Positions 1 through 9,685 of a stretch of 64,000 nt of DNA are shown here, piece after piece (the first letter of the stretch is position 1; every line of letters begins with the position of its first letter). A program made the position numbers and the translations under genes. The notes beneath the pieces are model-generated. The model was given only the letters and a program-made list of their open reading frames with translations. It had not been told where the DNA came from and did no database searches. The DNA is taken from the NCBI RefSeq assembly GCF_011682065.1, contig NZ_VUYU01000015.1, positions 62,001-126,000 of the forward strand, read 5' to 3'. This stretch comes from Massilia rubra (GTDB lineage Bacteria; Pseudomonadota; Gammaproteobacteria; Burkholderiales; Burkholderiaceae_D).

Positions 1-123
1 GCGCATTGCTCCTGCACCCCAGCACGAAAGCGGTAAAATGGCGCCCTTTACGACAACGCAGCGCCGCGTCGCACCCTGGCGGGCAACTTACCAGACATGC
101 CGGGCCTCAACGACAAAGAACAC

Positions 124-2802
124 ATGACCACTCCCCCGACCGAAATCAACGCCGCCGCCATCAAGAACGGCGCGACCGAAAAGCACACGCCGATGATGCA
201 GCAATACCTGCGCATCAAGGCCGAATACCCGACCATGCTGGTTTTCTACCGCATGGGCGACTTCTATGAGCTGTTCCACGACGACGCCGAAAAGGCCGCG
301 CGCATCCTCGGCATCACGCTGACCGCGCGCGGCGCCTCCAACGGCAACCCGATCAAGATGTGCGGCATCCCCTTCCACTCGCTCGACCCGTACCTGGCCA
401 AGCTGGTCAAGCTGGGCGAGTCGTGCGCCATCTGCGAACAGATTGGCGACCCGGCCACCAGCAAAGGCCCGGTCGAGCGCAAGGTCATGCGCGTGGTCAC
501 CCCCGGCACCCTGACCGACGCCGACCTGCTGCCCGAAAAAGCCGAACGCCCCCTGCTGGCCGTGTGCATGATCAGCCAGCGCAAGGTCGTCACCACGGGC
601 CTGGCGTGGTTGTCGCTGGCCAGCGGCGGCCTCAAATTGATGGAGTTTTCCGGCGACAGCCGCACCGTGGGCCTGCGCCTGCAACAGGAACTCGAACGCA
701 TCGCCCCGGCCGAAATCTTGCGCGGCGATGGCGCCGAACTGTTCGACGACGACGGCACCGCCCACACCCAGCGTGTGCCGGACTGGCACTTCGACGTCGT
801 CGGCGGCCACAAGGCCCTGCTCGACCAACTGAACGTGGCCACCCTCACCGGCTTTGGCGCCGATGGCCTGGGCGCGGCATTCGGCGCGGCCGGCGCGCTG
901 CTGCGCTACGCCCAGTCGACCCAGGGTCGCGGCTTGCAGCACGTGCGCAGCCTGTCGACCGAAACCGAGAACGAATTCATCGGCCTCGATGCGGCCACCC
1001 GGCGCAACCTGGAGCTGACCGAAACCATCCGCGGCCAGGAGTCCCCTACCCTGTTTTCGCTGCTCGACCACTGCCGCACGGCGATGGGTTCGCGCCTGCT
1101 GCGCCACTGGCTGCACCATGCGCGGCGCGAGCAGAACGTAGCGCGCGCCCGTCATGCGGCCATTGCCGCGCTGGCGCAAAGCGACGCCGCCGGCGCCCTC
1201 TCGGCCACCCTGGCCGAGGTGCCCGACATCGAACGCATCACCACCCGCATCGCCCTGCTCTCGGCCCGTCCGCGCGACCTGGCCAGCCTGCGCGACGGCC
1301 TGCGCCAGTTGCCAACCCTGCGCCGCTCGGTGCAGCAAGCCTTTATCGCCGGCGAAGAAAGCCTGCTGGCCACCATTCACGATGCGCTGGCCACGCCCGC
1401 CATCTGCCTCGACCTGCTGGAGCGCGCGGTGGCGCCGGAACCGGCGGCCATGGTGCGCGACGGCGGCGTGTTCGCGCGCGGCTTCGACGCCGAACTCGAC
1501 GAACTGCGCGGCCTGTCCGAAAACGCCGGCCAGTTCCTGGTCGACCTGGAGACGCGCGAACGCGCCCGCACCGGCATCGCCAACCTGCGCGTCGAGTACA
1601 ACAAGGTGCATGGCTTCTACATCGAAGTCACGCACGGCCAGACCGACAAGGTGCCGGACGATTACCGCCGCCGCCAGACCCTGAAAAACGCCGAGCGTTA
1701 CATCACGCCCGAACTGAAGGTGTTCGAAGACAAGGCCTTGTCGGCGCAAGACAAGGCGCTGGTGCGCGAAAAGCTCCTCTACGACCAGCTGCTGGCCGAC
1801 CTGGCGCCGCATATCGGCACCCTGCAAACCATCTCGCAGGCCCTGGCGCAGCTCGACACGCTCACCGCGCTCACCACCCACGCGCTGCAGCACAACTGGT
1901 GCGCGCCGCAACTGGTCGCCGAACCCTGCCTGGTGATCTGCGAGGGCCGCCACCCGGTGGTGGAAAACCAGATCGAGCGCTTCATCGCCAACGACTGCAA
2001 ATTCAACGACGAACGCCGCCTGCTCTTGATCACGGGTCCGAACATGGGCGGTAAATCGACCTTCATGCGCCAGGTGGCCCTGATCACTTTGCTGGCCTAC
2101 ATCGGCAGCTACGTGCCGGCCACCAGCGCGACCATCGGCCCGATCGACCGCATCTTCACCCGCATCGGCGCCACCGACGACCTGGCCGGCGGACGCTCGA
2201 CCTTCATGGTGGAGATGACCGAATCGGCCGCGATCCTCAACGGCGCCACCGCGCAGTCGCTGGTGCTGATGGATGAAGTCGGCCGTGGCACCTCGACCTT
2301 CGACGGCCTGGCGCTGGCCTGGGCCATCGCGCGCCACCTGATCGACGCGAGCCGCAGCTTCACCCTGTTCGCGACCCACTATTTCGAACTGACGCAACTG
2401 CCCGAAAGCCACCCGAGCGCGGCCAACGTGCACTTGTCGGCGGTCGAGCACAAGGACAGCATCGTGTTCCTGCACGCGGTGCAGCCAGGGCCCGCGTCGC
2501 AAAGCTATGGTTTACAGGTGGCGCAGCTGGCCGGCGTGCCGCAGGCGGTGATCAAGGCGGCGCGCAAGCACCTGGCGCGGCTCGAATCGCAGGCGCTCGA
2601 CACCACGCCGCAGCTCGACCTGTTCGCGCTGCCGTGCGTGGAACCGGACGAGCCGGCCCAGGCGCCGCACGCGCACGACGCAGCGCAGGAAGACATGCAC
2701 GATGCCCTGCTCGACGCGCTGGCCGCCATCGATCCCGATGCCTTGACCCCGCGCGAAGCGCTCGAGCAGTTGTACCAGCTCAAGCGCCTCGCCACGCCAT
2801 GA
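124..2802 (+). CDS. mutS: DNA mismatch repair protein MutS
   Basis: Mismatch-repair ATPase that clamps on mispaired bases and small loops and recruits MutL. The Phe-x-Glu mismatch-reading motif is in GDFYELF near residue 47. The Walker A loop GPNMGGKST is near residue 638, and the Walker B region [14 protein letters not shown] is near residue 714. At 892 residues it is full length, with the usual acidic linker and short C-terminal helix region ([14 protein letters not shown]). ATG 124 is used; an in-frame ATG at 97 would add nine residues, and neither has a strong ribosome site. The stop overlaps the next start (ATGATG at 2799), so the two genes are probably co-transcribed. Identification is very secure. 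Confidence 0.98.
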   Translation: MTTPPTEINAAAIKNGATEKHTPMMQQYLRIKAEYPTMLVFYRMGDFYELFHDDAEKAARILGITLTARGASNGNPIKMCGIPFHSLDPYLAKLVKLGESCAICEQIGDPATSKGPVERKVMRVVTPGTLTDADLLPEKAERPLLAVCMISQRKVVTTGLAWLSLASGGLKLMEFSGDSRTVGLRLQQELERIAPAEILRGDGAELFDDDGTAHTQRVPDWHFDVVGGHKALLDQLNVATLTGFGADGLGAAFGAAGALLRYAQSTQGRGLQHVRSLSTETENEFIGLDAATRRNLELTETIRGQESPTLFSLLDHCRTAMGSRLLRHWLHHARREQNVARARHAAIAALAQSDAAGALSATLAEVPDIERITTRIALLSARPRDLASLRDGLRQLPTLRRSVQQAFIAGEESLLATIHDALATPAICLDLLERAVAPEPAAMVRDGGVFARGFDAELDELRGLSENAGQFLVDLETRERARTGIANLRVEYNKVHGFYIEVTHGQTDKVPDDYRRRQTLKNAERYITPELKVFEDKALSAQDKALVREKLLYDQLLADLAPHIGTLQTISQALAQLDTLTALTTHALQHNWCAPQLVAEPCLVICEGRHPVVENQIERFIANDCKFNDERRLLLITGPNMGGKSTFMRQVALITLLAYIGSYVPATSATIGPIDRIFTRIGATDDLAGGRSTFMVEMTESAAILNGATAQSLVLMDEVGRGTSTFDGLALAWAIARHLIDASRSFTLFATHYFELTQLPESHPSAANVHLSAVEHKDSIVFLHAVQPGPASQSYGLQVAQLAGVPQAVIKAARKHLARLESQALDTTPQLDLFALPCVEPDEPAQAPHAHDAAQEDMHDALLDALAAIDPDALTPREALEQLYQLKRLATP

Positions 2803-3755
2803 TGCGCGCCGCGCCACTGGCCGCGTTCCTGTGCGCGGCATGGCTGGCGGCGCCGCCGGCCGCCACCGCCGCGCAAGGCAAAACGGCTGCCGCCAAAGGA
2901 CCGGCGCCCTACCAGTTCGCCATCATCGGCCATCGCTTTGCCGATGGCGGCGGCGAGCCGCAACTGGAACAAGCCATCGCCGCCAGCGACGATGGCGCGG
3001 TGGCCTTTATCGTCGCCACCGGCGTCAAGGCCGAGCGCGAGCCGTGCAGCGACGAGTTGTACACGCAGCGGCGCGACCTGTTCGCCGAGGCGCGCCGGCC
3101 GATGATCGTGGCGCCCGCCGCCAGCGACTGGAGCGGCTGCACCAACGGCGCCGGCAGCCAGGTGGCGGTCGATCGCCTGAACCGCATGCGCGAATTGTTT
3201 TATCCGGACGCCGATTCCCTCGGCAAGCGCAAGCTGCCCTTGCTGCGCCTGTCGACCAGTTCGCAGTTCCGCAGCTACGCCGAGAACGCGCACTGGATTG
3301 TCGGGAACGTGCTGTACGCGACCATGAACCTGTCGTCGGATAACAATCACTATCGTCCCGAGGCGGGCCGCAACAGCGAGTTCGAAGACCGCGCGGTGGC
3401 CAACCGGTTCTGGCTCAAGCGCCTGTTCGGCACGGCCCAGCGCAAGAAGCTCGATGCGGTGGTGTTGTTTACCGAAGGCGACATGAAGATCCACAGCGAA
3501 AAGCCAGGCCTGCTGTCCATGCTGGGACCGGGCGAGAACCGCAAGGATGGCTATGCGGCGGTGCGCCACCAGGTGTTGGCGTCGGCCCAAAAATTCGCGG
3601 GCAAGGTGCTGCTGGTCGATACCGCCCTGCCGGTGGGACCGGCGCCGGCGATTGCATGGCGCGCCAACCTGGGCCATGTGAGCGTGGGATCGGGTGTGCT
3701 GCGCATGCGCGTGGCGCCGGGCAGCGAGAAGATGTTCCTGCTTCAGAAGCCGTAA
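2799..3755 (+). CDS. Secreted calcineurin-like phosphoesterase homologue, probably catalytically dead
   Basis: 318 residues starting [20 protein letters not shown], a clear Sec signal peptide with Ala-rich cleavage region. The mature part resembles exported metallophosphoesterase-like proteins whose core reads roughly GDIKSG-EPCSD-GDNEWTDC. Here the equivalents are [13 protein letters not shown] and [10 protein letters not shown], so the Asp and Asn metal ligands I would expect are absent, while the two Cys positions remain. The first motif reads IIGHRFAD, without the expected Asp. It overlaps the mutS stop codon, which suggests translational coupling. I infer an exported pseudoenzyme or binding protein; substrate unknown. 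Family placement comes from motif layout only. Confidence 0.6.
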   Translation: MMRAAPLAAFLCAAWLAAPPAATAAQGKTAAAKGPAPYQFAIIGHRFADGGGEPQLEQAIAASDDGAVAFIVATGVKAEREPCSDELYTQRRDLFAEARRPMIVAPAASDWSGCTNGAGSQVAVDRLNRMRELFYPDADSLGKRKLPLLRLSTSSQFRSYAENAHWIVGNVLYATMNLSSDNNHYRPEAGRNSEFEDRAVANRFWLKRLFGTAQRKKLDAVVLFTEGDMKIHSEKPGLLSMLGPGENRKDGYAAVRHQVLASAQKFAGKVLLVDTALPVGPAPAIAWRANLGHVSVGSGVLRMRVAPGSEKMFLLQKP

Positions 3756-3785
3756 ACACAGCCGTCAACGCAGCTGTAAACGCAG

Positions 3786-3818
3786 ATGCGGCGCCGGAGA
3801 AGATCTCGGGCGCCGCAT
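3786..3818. terminator. Strong hairpin between convergent genes
   Basis: A 10-bp perfect stem ATGCGGCGCC/GGCGCCGCAT, a G-G mismatch, then a 4-bp GAGA/TCTC stem closing a 3-nt loop. It lies between the convergent mutS-distal gene and slyD. There is no U-tract, so it may protect 3' ends or act with Rho rather than as a classical intrinsic terminator. Confidence 0.5.
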
Positions 3819-3864
3819 GGACCGGATGCGAGGCAGGCGCGAGCCCACCCCGGCATGCGGGGAA

Positions 3865-4410
3865 TTAATGCACCGGGTGGCTGCGGAAGTGGTCGCCCTC
3901 TTCGCCGTCATCCTCGTCGTCATGGTCGTGATGACCATGCGCGCCGTGCACGTGGCCGTGCGCGATTTCAACGTCGAGCGCTTCGCGCACGTCGGTGACT
4001 TCCAGCTCGAAGCGCAGCGCGATGCCGGCCAGCGGGTGATTGCCGTCGAGGACAACCTTGTCGTCGGCGATGTCGGTGACGGTGAAGATCATGGTTTCTT
4101 CATCGCTGTCCGGGCCATCGGGCATGCCTTCGAACTGCATGCCGACTTCGAGCGGCTCCGGCAGGCGCTCGCGCGCTTCAACCTTGACCAGGGCCGAGTC
4201 GTAGTCGCCGAACGCGTCGTCCGGTTCGATCTGCAGGACGCAAGCGTAGCCGGTTTCCTTGCCATCGAGTTCTTCTTCGATTTTCGGCAGCGTATTTTCA
4301 TAGCCGCCGTGAAGATAGACCATCGGCTGGCTGCCGTCTTCGATCAGATTGTTCTGCGCGTCGGACAATTTATACTTGACCGTTACGACCGTGTTTTTGG
4401 CAATCTTCAT
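3865..4410 (-). CDS. slyD: FKBP-type peptidyl-prolyl isomerase SlyD
   Basis: Cytoplasmic proline isomerase and chaperone with nickel-binding capacity. The 181-residue protein opens MKIAKNTVVTVKYKLSDAQ and has the FKBP core interrupted by the insert-in-flap domain (EPDDAFGDYDS... GMQFEGMPDGPDSDE). It ends in a His/Asp/Glu-rich tail (HGHVHGAHGHHDHDDEDD), which in SlyD binds Ni(II) and other metals. The start is ATG 4410, preceded by GAAAGGAAGC at good spacing; a longer reading frame upstream has no coding character. Transcribed divergently from roxA across a 79-bp gap. Secure. Confidence 0.93.
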   Translation of the reverse strand: MKIAKNTVVTVKYKLSDAQNNLIEDGSQPMVYLHGGYENTLPKIEEELDGKETGYACVLQIEPDDAFGDYDSALVKVEARERLPEPLEVGMQFEGMPDGPDSDEETMIFTVTDIADDKVVLDGNHPLAGIALRFELEVTDVREALDVEIAHGHVHGAHGHHDHDDEDDGEEGDHFRSHPVH

Positions 4411-4478
4411 AGTGCTTCCTTTCAGTGTGTACTGGCGGATTATACCTCCCCGCCGCCTTGCCCTGTTTCGGACTTGGT

Positions 4479-4484
4479 TATAAT
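4479..4484 (+). promoter_or_regulatory. Candidate -10 box of roxA, 5 nt before its ATG
   Basis: A perfect TATAAT ends 5 nt before the roxA ATG at 4490. Initiation 6-7 nt downstream would fall on the start codon itself, and there is no ribosome site, so the mRNA could be leaderless. A possible -35 (TTGCCC, 4458-4463) has a short 15-bp spacer. Confidence 0.45.
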
Positions 4485-4489
4485 GTCGC

Positions 4490-5611
4490 ATGAAAAAATT
4501 AACGCTCTTGGGCGATATCACGCCCGCCCAGTTTTTACGCGATTACTGGCACAAGAAACCGCTCTTGATCCGCCAGGCAATTCCCGGCTTCAAGCCCTTG
4601 CTCAAGCTGGACGCGCTGGCCGCGCTTGCCAAACTGAACCATGTCGAATCGCGCCTGATCACCCAGGTCGACGGCGACTGGAGCATGCAGCACGGTCCGC
4701 TGACCGAATTGCCACCGCGCACGCAGCGTGAATGGACCATGCTGGTGCAAGGCGCCAACCTGGCCGACAAGGGCTGCGACGCGCTGCTGCGCCAGTTCCG
4801 ATTCATCCCGGACGCGCGCCTGGACGACCTGATGATCAGCTACGCCACCGATGGCGGCGGGGTCGGTCCGCATTTCGATTCCTACGATGTGTTCCTGCTG
4901 CAAGCACACGGCAAGCGCCGCTGGCGCATCGGCGCGCAGAAGGACTTGTCGCTGGTCGAGGGCAAGCCGCTGAAAATCCTGAAAAACTTCAAGCCGCAAG
5001 AAGAATTCCTGCTCGAACCGGGCGACATGCTGTACCTGCCGCCCCACTACGCGCACGACGGCGTGGCCGAGGGCGACTGCATGACGTACTCGATCGGTTT
5101 CCGTTCGCCGTCCTACCAGGAACTGGGTGAAGCGTTTCTCCAGTTCATGGCCGACTCGATCGACCTGCCGGGCCGCTACGCCGATCCCGACCTGGAAGTG
5201 GCAAAAAATCCGGCCGAAATCCCGCGCAACATGCTCGCCGCCATCACCGAAGAAATGAACAAGGTGCGCTTCACCGAGGAAGACGTGACCATTTTCGTCG
5301 GCGAGCACATGTCCGAGCCGAAGCACAATGTGTTCTTCACGGGACCGGCCAAGCCGCTCACCATGGGACGCTTCGCCGAGGCCGTCGCCAAGCGCGGCGT
5401 GGCGCTCTCGCTCAAGTCGCAAATGCTGTATCGTGGCAAGCACGTGTTCATCAACGGCGAATCGTTTGCCGTCGGCCGCGCCGACAAGGCCGTGCTCGAC
5501 GTGCTGGCCAACGAACGGACCATCGGCGGCGCGGCCCTGGACGGCGCCTCCGACGATGTGATGGAAGCGCTGTATACCTGGTACCAGGATGGATGGATCG
5601 AACTCGCTTGA
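4490..5611 (+). CDS. roxA: Cupin/JmjC ribosomal oxygenase (uL16 arginine 3-hydroxylase type)
   Basis: Fe(II)/2-oxoglutarate oxygenase of the YcfD/RoxA family, which hydroxylates an arginine of ribosomal protein L16. The HxD metal motif is in GGGVGPHFDSYDVF near residues 127-129, and the distal His is in LPPHYAHDGV near residue 187. The C-terminal dimerisation and winged-helix part (KRGVALSLKSQMLYRGKHVFINGESF) is intact, and 373 residues matches the family. The start MKKLTLLGDITPAQFL is typical. It is followed 31 bp downstream by a conserved hypothetical gene. Substrate assignment is by family. Confidence 0.88.
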   Translation: MKKLTLLGDITPAQFLRDYWHKKPLLIRQAIPGFKPLLKLDALAALAKLNHVESRLITQVDGDWSMQHGPLTELPPRTQREWTMLVQGANLADKGCDALLRQFRFIPDARLDDLMISYATDGGGVGPHFDSYDVFLLQAHGKRRWRIGAQKDLSLVEGKPLKILKNFKPQEEFLLEPGDMLYLPPHYAHDGVAEGDCMTYSIGFRSPSYQELGEAFLQFMADSIDLPGRYADPDLEVAKNPAEIPRNMLAAITEEMNKVRFTEEDVTIFVGEHMSEPKHNVFFTGPAKPLTMGRFAEAVAKRGVALSLKSQMLYRGKHVFINGESFAVGRADKAVLDVLANERTIGGAALDGASDDVMEALYTWYQDGWIELA

Positions 5612-5642
5612 TATTGACGCATACGCTCTCAAGGACACTGCC

Positions 5643-6122
5643 ATGACCGACGCCGCCGTTCATAAGTTCAACTCGCACGCCGAATTCGAGGCGCAGCTGC
5701 GCGACTGCCTGGGGCGCGCGCAGGTGACGCTGAAAATGTTCGATCCGGATTTTTCGGTGTTTCCTCTTGGAAGCAGCGAGACCGATGCCGCCCTGCGCCG
5801 TTTTCTCGCCGGCGGCGGCGCCATGCAGCTGGCCATGCATGACAGCGCCCATATCGAGCGCAACTGTCCGCGCTTCGTGCGCCTGTTGCGCGAGTTCAAC
5901 CACAAGATCGAGGTAAGGGCGACGCCGCGCTCGCTGCATCACCTGACCGATTCCTTCTGCATCGCCGACGGCACGCACATCGTGCGCCGCTTTCACAGCG
6001 ACCACATGCGCGGGGAAGCGGCTTTCGATGCGCCGGCGGCTACCGATCTCAGCCAAGAAAGATTCGGGGCAATCTGGATCGAGGCCGTTTCAACGTTACA
6101 TCCGACCACGACTGGTTTGTAA
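5643..6122 (+). CDS. Conserved hypothetical protein (DUF7931-like)
   Basis: 159 residues, opening MTDAAVHKFNSHAEFEAQL. It resembles a small soluble family found in many Burkholderiales next to core genes (DUF7931). Conserved-looking features are FDPDFSVFPLGSSETDAAL, MHDSAHIERNCPRF and the C-terminal ADGTHIVRRFHSDHMRGE. The pattern recalls one half of a phospholipase D-type fold (FDPD..., then a late His with RRFHSDH), but there is no complete HKD motif, so I do not assign activity. The ATG has AAGGACA upstream. It lies 31 bp after roxA on the same strand and is probably co-transcribed. Confidence 0.7.
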   Translation: MTDAAVHKFNSHAEFEAQLRDCLGRAQVTLKMFDPDFSVFPLGSSETDAALRRFLAGGGAMQLAMHDSAHIERNCPRFVRLLREFNHKIEVRATPRSLHHLTDSFCIADGTHIVRRFHSDHMRGEAAFDAPAATDLSQERFGAIWIEAVSTLHPTTTGL

Positions 6123-6268
6123 GGGTTTGTAAGGCCCAAAACAGGCCGATCAGAATATAAATTGGAGATGCAGCAAATTAGCCGATGAAATGATCATAAA
6201 GATGACTTTTATCACAATATGAATGTTGCCACTTCGCAAAAAGCTTCCATAAAAGCATCATGGTGCTA

Positions 6269-6295
6269 TTGCGAAGCACCAAATTTAGCTATAAT
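6269..6295 (+). promoter_or_regulatory. Candidate sigma-70 promoter of the Ala-rich lipoprotein
   Basis: The 317-bp gap before the lipoprotein gene is clearly AT-richer than its surroundings. It holds TATAAT at 6290-6295 and a poor -35 (TTGCGA, 6269-6274) with 15-bp spacing. The transcript would have a leader of about 135 nt rich in short inverted repeats, for example TAATTACCGGTAATTA near 6374-6389. I see no gene in the gap. Confidence 0.4.
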
Positions 6296-6439
6296 ATCGG
6301 GTTAGGAAGTTTCCGTTGTCTGTCAAGCACCATTATAGGTACGAAAGCTAACGAGAATTCCCTAACGAGCGATAATTACCGGTAATTATTCATCGCAATA
6401 TACGTTGTCATCATTTAGTGCATTAACTAAGGAAAACCC

Positions 6440-6718
6440 ATGAAAAAATCTTTGCTGATCGTCTCCCTGCTGGCTGTAGCCCTGGCTGCTTGCACCAAAA
6501 AAGAAGAAACCCCAGTTACTCCAGTGACCCCAGCTGTTGAAGCTCCTGCTACCGTTACCCCACCACCAGTAGTTGAAGCTCCAGCAACTCCAGCTGCTGA
6601 CGCTGCTACTGCTGCTGCAGTTGCCGCTTCGGCCGCTTCGGTTGCTGCTGACGCTGCTGTTGCTGCTTCGGCTGCCGCATCGACCGCAGCTTCGGCTGCT
6701 GCATCGGCTGCGCACTAA
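6440..6718 (+). CDS. Small alanine/proline/valine-rich lipoprotein
   Basis: 92 residues. The signal MKKSLLIVSLLAVALAAC ends in a lipobox (LAAC), so Cys18 should be lipidated. A short charged spacer TKKEE is followed by a Pro/Val/Thr segment and then about 45 residues that are almost only Ala with Ser, Val, Asp and Thr. The Ala run could form one long helix, like the Lpp murein lipoprotein or phasin-like proteins; this is inference. Codons are strongly GCT-biased, unlike the GC-ending neighbours, which may mark high expression. The ribosome site is AAGGAAA. An intrinsic terminator follows directly, so it is monocistronic. Confidence 0.82.
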   Translation: MKKSLLIVSLLAVALAACTKKEETPVTPVTPAVEAPATVTPPPVVEAPATPAADAATAAAVAASAASVAADAAVAASAAASTAASAAASAAH

Positions 6719-6737
6719 TCAGCACGATTTGAAAAAG

Positions 6738-6762
6738 ACCGGCCTGCGGGCCGGTTTTTTTT
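6738..6762 (+). terminator. Intrinsic terminator of the lipoprotein gene
   Basis: Perfect 7-bp stem ACCGGCC/GGCCGGT with loop TGCG, followed by seven T residues, 19 bp after the stop codon. Confidence 0.9.
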
Positions 6763-6827
6763 CGTCTGGCGATTCGTGAAGTGGCAATTGGCCTCCGATC
6801 CGCATCGGAGACCAGCGCCAGCGACGT

Positions 6828-6856
6828 AAAAAAACCGGCCTCGGCCGGTTTTTTCA
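6828..6856. terminator. Bidirectional terminator, mainly for bamC
   Basis: A-run, stem CCGGCC/GGCCGG, then T-run, symmetric on both strands. It lies 16 bp beyond the bamC stop on the minus strand and back-stops the lipoprotein transcript on the plus strand. A second hairpin (CTCCGAT/ATCGGAG, 6793-6810) lies between the two terminators. Confidence 0.85.
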
Positions 6857-6871
6857 TTCCTGCGTACACGA

Positions 6872-8041
6872 TTACTTCAACTCGTCGCTCAGCAGTTTCA
6901 AGATCTTGGCGCCGGTTGGCGAGGTTTCAGGCTTGCCATCGTTGCTCTGCACCGTCACCTTGCTCACCGTCGCGCCCGCTTCTGTCTTGACCGCCACGCG
7001 GAAACGCTGCGCTTCCTTGGCCTTGTCGGACGAGGAGCCAAAGCTGAACAGCTTGCTCAGGAAACCATCTTTCTCGGCCAGGTCCGGATCGACATAGCGC
7101 ACGAAATACACGCCCTGCACCCGGTCGCGGTCTTCCACCGTGAAGCCGACCCGGTCCAGCGCCAGGCCGACCCGGCGCCAGGCGCGGTCGAATCCTTCGG
7201 CCACTTCGACCGAATCGCCCAGCAGCTTGGCGTTTTGCGGCGCTTGCGGCGCCGCCGCCACGGCCGCTTCGGCCGGCTTGACATCGGCCACGCCGGTCAG
7301 CTTGGCCAGCAAACGGCTCAGGAATTGCGCTTCCAGGCCCGGATCGTTCGCACGCGTGGTCCAGGTGGTCGAATCCTTTTGCGAACCGACCAGCACTTCT
7401 TCCGCGCCGCGATGGCTGATGTAGATTTCGGTGCCGTTCGCGGTGCGCTCGAGGCGGGTGCGGAACTTGTCGCGCTCGCCGGTCGAGTACAGCGAATCGA
7501 AGACCTTGCCGATCGACTGGCGGATGAAGTCTTGCGGAATCTTCGAGCGGTTCTCGGCCCAGTCGGTTTCCATGGTGCCGGTGACGGCCGACTCATTGAT
7601 GACGGTAAAGCCCGAATCGGCCCAGAATTGCTTGAGCTGCGGCCACAGTTGCTCCGGGGTCTGGTTGACCACCAGCCAGCGCTGGTTGCCGCTGCGCTCG
7701 ACACGCACGGCGTCGGTGCCGTTCGCACCGATCGGCTGGCCGCCAGCCACCGGCGCCGCCGTCGTGCCCTTCGGCTGCTGGTAGGTCGAGGCCGACGCCA
7801 CGCCGCGCGTTTCGGGAATGGCGTAGCGGTTGTCGCGCTCGAGCTGGGTCAGGTCGGGCGGCACGTCCAGCGACGCGGCCTTCTTGGCGCCACGGTAATC
7901 GAGCTTGTCCTGTTGAATCACGGAACTGATCATGCCGCAGCCGGACAGGCTGACCATCAGCGCCGACAGCACCAGGCCACGCGTCGCTGCAGGAGAAAAT
8001 GCCGGGGCCTTGGCCATTGTTAATGTATTGCGAATAGTCAT
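6872..8041 (-). CDS. bamC: Outer-membrane assembly lipoprotein BamC
   Basis: Lipoprotein of the BAM complex that inserts beta-barrel proteins in the outer membrane. The signal region ends VSLSGCG, a lipobox. The unstructured N-terminal stretch contains KLDYRGAKKAASLDVPPDLTQL, the BamC segment that contacts BamD. Two helix-grip domains follow (WLVVNQTPEQLWPQLKQFW... and SVEVAEGFDRAWRRVGLALDR...). ATG 8041 gives 389 residues, and an in-frame ATG at 8017 is equally possible; neither has a good ribosome site. It lies 61 bp after dapA, the same order as E. coli dapA-bamC (nlpB/dapX). Secure. Confidence 0.92.
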   Translation of the reverse strand: MTIRNTLTMAKAPAFSPAATRGLVLSALMVSLSGCGMISSVIQQDKLDYRGAKKAASLDVPPDLTQLERDNRYAIPETRGVASASTYQQPKGTTAAPVAGGQPIGANGTDAVRVERSGNQRWLVVNQTPEQLWPQLKQFWADSGFTVINESAVTGTMETDWAENRSKIPQDFIRQSIGKVFDSLYSTGERDKFRTRLERTANGTEIYISHRGAEEVLVGSQKDSTTWTTRANDPGLEAQFLSRLLAKLTGVADVKPAEAAVAAAPQAPQNAKLLGDSVEVAEGFDRAWRRVGLALDRVGFTVEDRDRVQGVYFVRYVDPDLAEKDGFLSKLFSFGSSSDKAKEAQRFRVAVKTEAGATVSKVTVQSNDGKPETSPTGAKILKLLSDELK

Positions 8042-8102
8042 GTCGTTACTGAATGAGAAGCTGAAAGGCAGCTGGTGTCTGGGATGATCCGACCCTTGCG
8101 GG

Positions 8103-8987
8103 TCAGGGCTGTGGTAGGACGCCGGCGTCGCGCAGCGCGCCGCGGACCGCGTCGTGGCAGTCTTGCCCGAGCGGCGCCAGGGGCAGGCGTATGCCGGCAG
8201 GCATCAGGCCCATTTCCGCCAGGGCCCATTTGACCGGGACCGGATTTGGCTCGATAAACAGTTTCTGGTGCAACGGCATGACAGTGTTGTTGATCTCGAC
8301 GGCGCGGGCGATGTCGCCGCCCATCGCGGCCGCGCACAGCTCGTGCATGGCGCGCGGGGCCACGTTGGCCGTGACCGAAATATTGCCGGCGCCGCCGCAC
8401 AACATCAGCGCGATCGCGGTCGGATCGTCGCCCGAGTACACGGCGAACGATTTATCGACATTGCGCAGCAGTTCCAGGCCACGCCCGATATTGCCGGTAG
8501 CATCTTTAATGCCGACGATATTCGGGATGCTTGACAAGCGCACCACGGTGTCGTTGCTCATGTCGGCCACGGTACGGCCCGGCACGTTGTACAGGATGAT
8601 CGGCAGGTCGACCGCTTCGGCGATGGCCTTGAAGTGGCGATACATGCCTTCCTGGGTCGGACGGTTGTAGTAGGGAACGACCACCAGCGCGGCATCGGCC
8701 CCGACTTTCTTGGCATAGTCGGTCAGCATGATCGCTTCCGAGGTCGAATTGCCACCGGTGCCGGCAATGATCGGAATGCGGCCACGGGTATGCTCGACGG
8801 CCAGTTTGACCAGTTCGCAGTGTTCCTCGACGCTGACGGTGGCCGATTCGCCCGTGGTGCCGACGATGACGATGCCATCGGTGCCCTCGGCGATGTGCCA
8901 GTCGATCAGCTTGCGCAGGCCCGGATGGTCCAGACTGCCGTCTGCATGCATCGGGGTGACGATTGCTACTATGCTGCCCTTGATCAT
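8103..8987 (-). CDS. dapA: 4-hydroxy-tetrahydrodipicolinate synthase DapA
   Basis: Condenses pyruvate with aspartate semialdehyde, the first committed step of lysine and diaminopimelate synthesis. The TIM-barrel signature is clear: GTTGESAT near residues 43-50, the tyrosine of ILYNVPGRT near 133 and the Schiff-base lysine in IVGIKDATG near 161. The 294 residues are full length and start [13 protein letters not shown]. It is the upstream partner of bamC. A TACAAT-like -10 for the minus strand is visible at 9021-9026, but the -35 is poor. Confidence 0.97.
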   Translation of the reverse strand: MIKGSIVAIVTPMHADGSLDHPGLRKLIDWHIAEGTDGIVIVGTTGESATVSVEEHCELVKLAVEHTRGRIPIIAGTGGNSTSEAIMLTDYAKKVGADAALVVVPYYNRPTQEGMYRHFKAIAEAVDLPIILYNVPGRTVADMSNDTVVRLSSIPNIVGIKDATGNIGRGLELLRNVDKSFAVYSGDDPTAIALMLCGGAGNISVTANVAPRAMHELCAAAMGGDIARAVEINNTVMPLHQKLFIEPNPVPVKWALAEMGLMPAGIRLPLAPLGQDCHDAVRGALRDAGVLPQP

Positions 8988-9058
8988 ATGTAGGTAACTA
9001 TGCTGGTAAATAAAGTCCTGATTGTAGCGGATCGCCCGCCCGAATGGTTCATTGTTGA

Positions 9059-9646
9059 CTAGAATCGCGCCTCGGTCACCGCCGCGCCCCCGTCAAGACG
9101 CGCGTCTTCGCGGGCAAAATCGGCCCCGCAAGCGCACAGGCGCTGCACCATGGCCGCCTTCGGCACGCTGGTAAAACCATCTTCGAACGCCAGCACGCGC
9201 AGGTGATGGGCCGCCGCCTGGCGCAGCAGCTCGCCTTCGTGCAGCAAGAACGCCGGGTTGCTCGGACGGCCGAAGGCTTCGTTTCCGCCCGCAAAGGTTT
9301 CATAGATCAGCAGGCCGCCCGGCGCCAGGCTGCGCACCAGCGCCGGAATCAAGGGCCGGTGCAGGTAATTGGTGACGACGATCACGGCAAAGCGCCCGTC
9401 CTCGAAAGGCCAGGGCGCGGTGCCGTCTTCCAGGTCGAATTCGAGGGTGGTGATGCTGGGGCCGGCGGCCGCGGCCAGCGCCTCCGGATCGCGGTCGAGC
9501 GCAATGACCGGGTGGCCGAGCGCGGCCAGCAGGCGCGCATGGCGGCCCGTGCCGCAGGCCAGGTCAAGCGCCTCGCCGCGCCGGGCCAGCGGGGCGAAAC
9601 GGGCGATCCACGCGGAAGCGTCGGCGTTAGTCAGTGCGTCAGTCAT
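9059..9646 (-). CDS. Class I SAM-dependent methyltransferase
   Basis: 195-residue Rossmann-type methyltransferase. Motif [17 protein letters not shown], binds S-adenosylmethionine, followed by the acidic end of strand 2 ([11 protein letters not shown]). A later [14 protein letters not shown] and a [13 protein letters not shown] segment complete the methyltransferase-11/TehB-like core. No extra domain indicates the substrate. Same strand as dapA, 71 bp upstream, and 39 bp below the M50 protease gene, so it may be the tail of the htpX unit. Substrate unknown. Confidence 0.8.
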   Translation of the reverse strand: MTDALTNADASAWIARFAPLARRGEALDLACGTGRHARLLAALGHPVIALDRDPEALAAAAGPSITTLEFDLEDGTAPWPFEDGRFAVIVVTNYLHRPLIPALVRSLAPGGLLIYETFAGGNEAFGRPSNPAFLLHEGELLRQAAAHHLRVLAFEDGFTSVPKAAMVQRLCACGADFAREDARLDGGAAVTEARF

Positions 9647-9685
9647 GGGAAATTCCTTTATAGAGTAACAGGCAAGAGCAGGCGG

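Noticed and set aside
88-2502. Minus-strand open frame of about 800 codons opposite mutS
   Set aside because: No recognisable domain and biased composition; MutS is complete on the plus strand.
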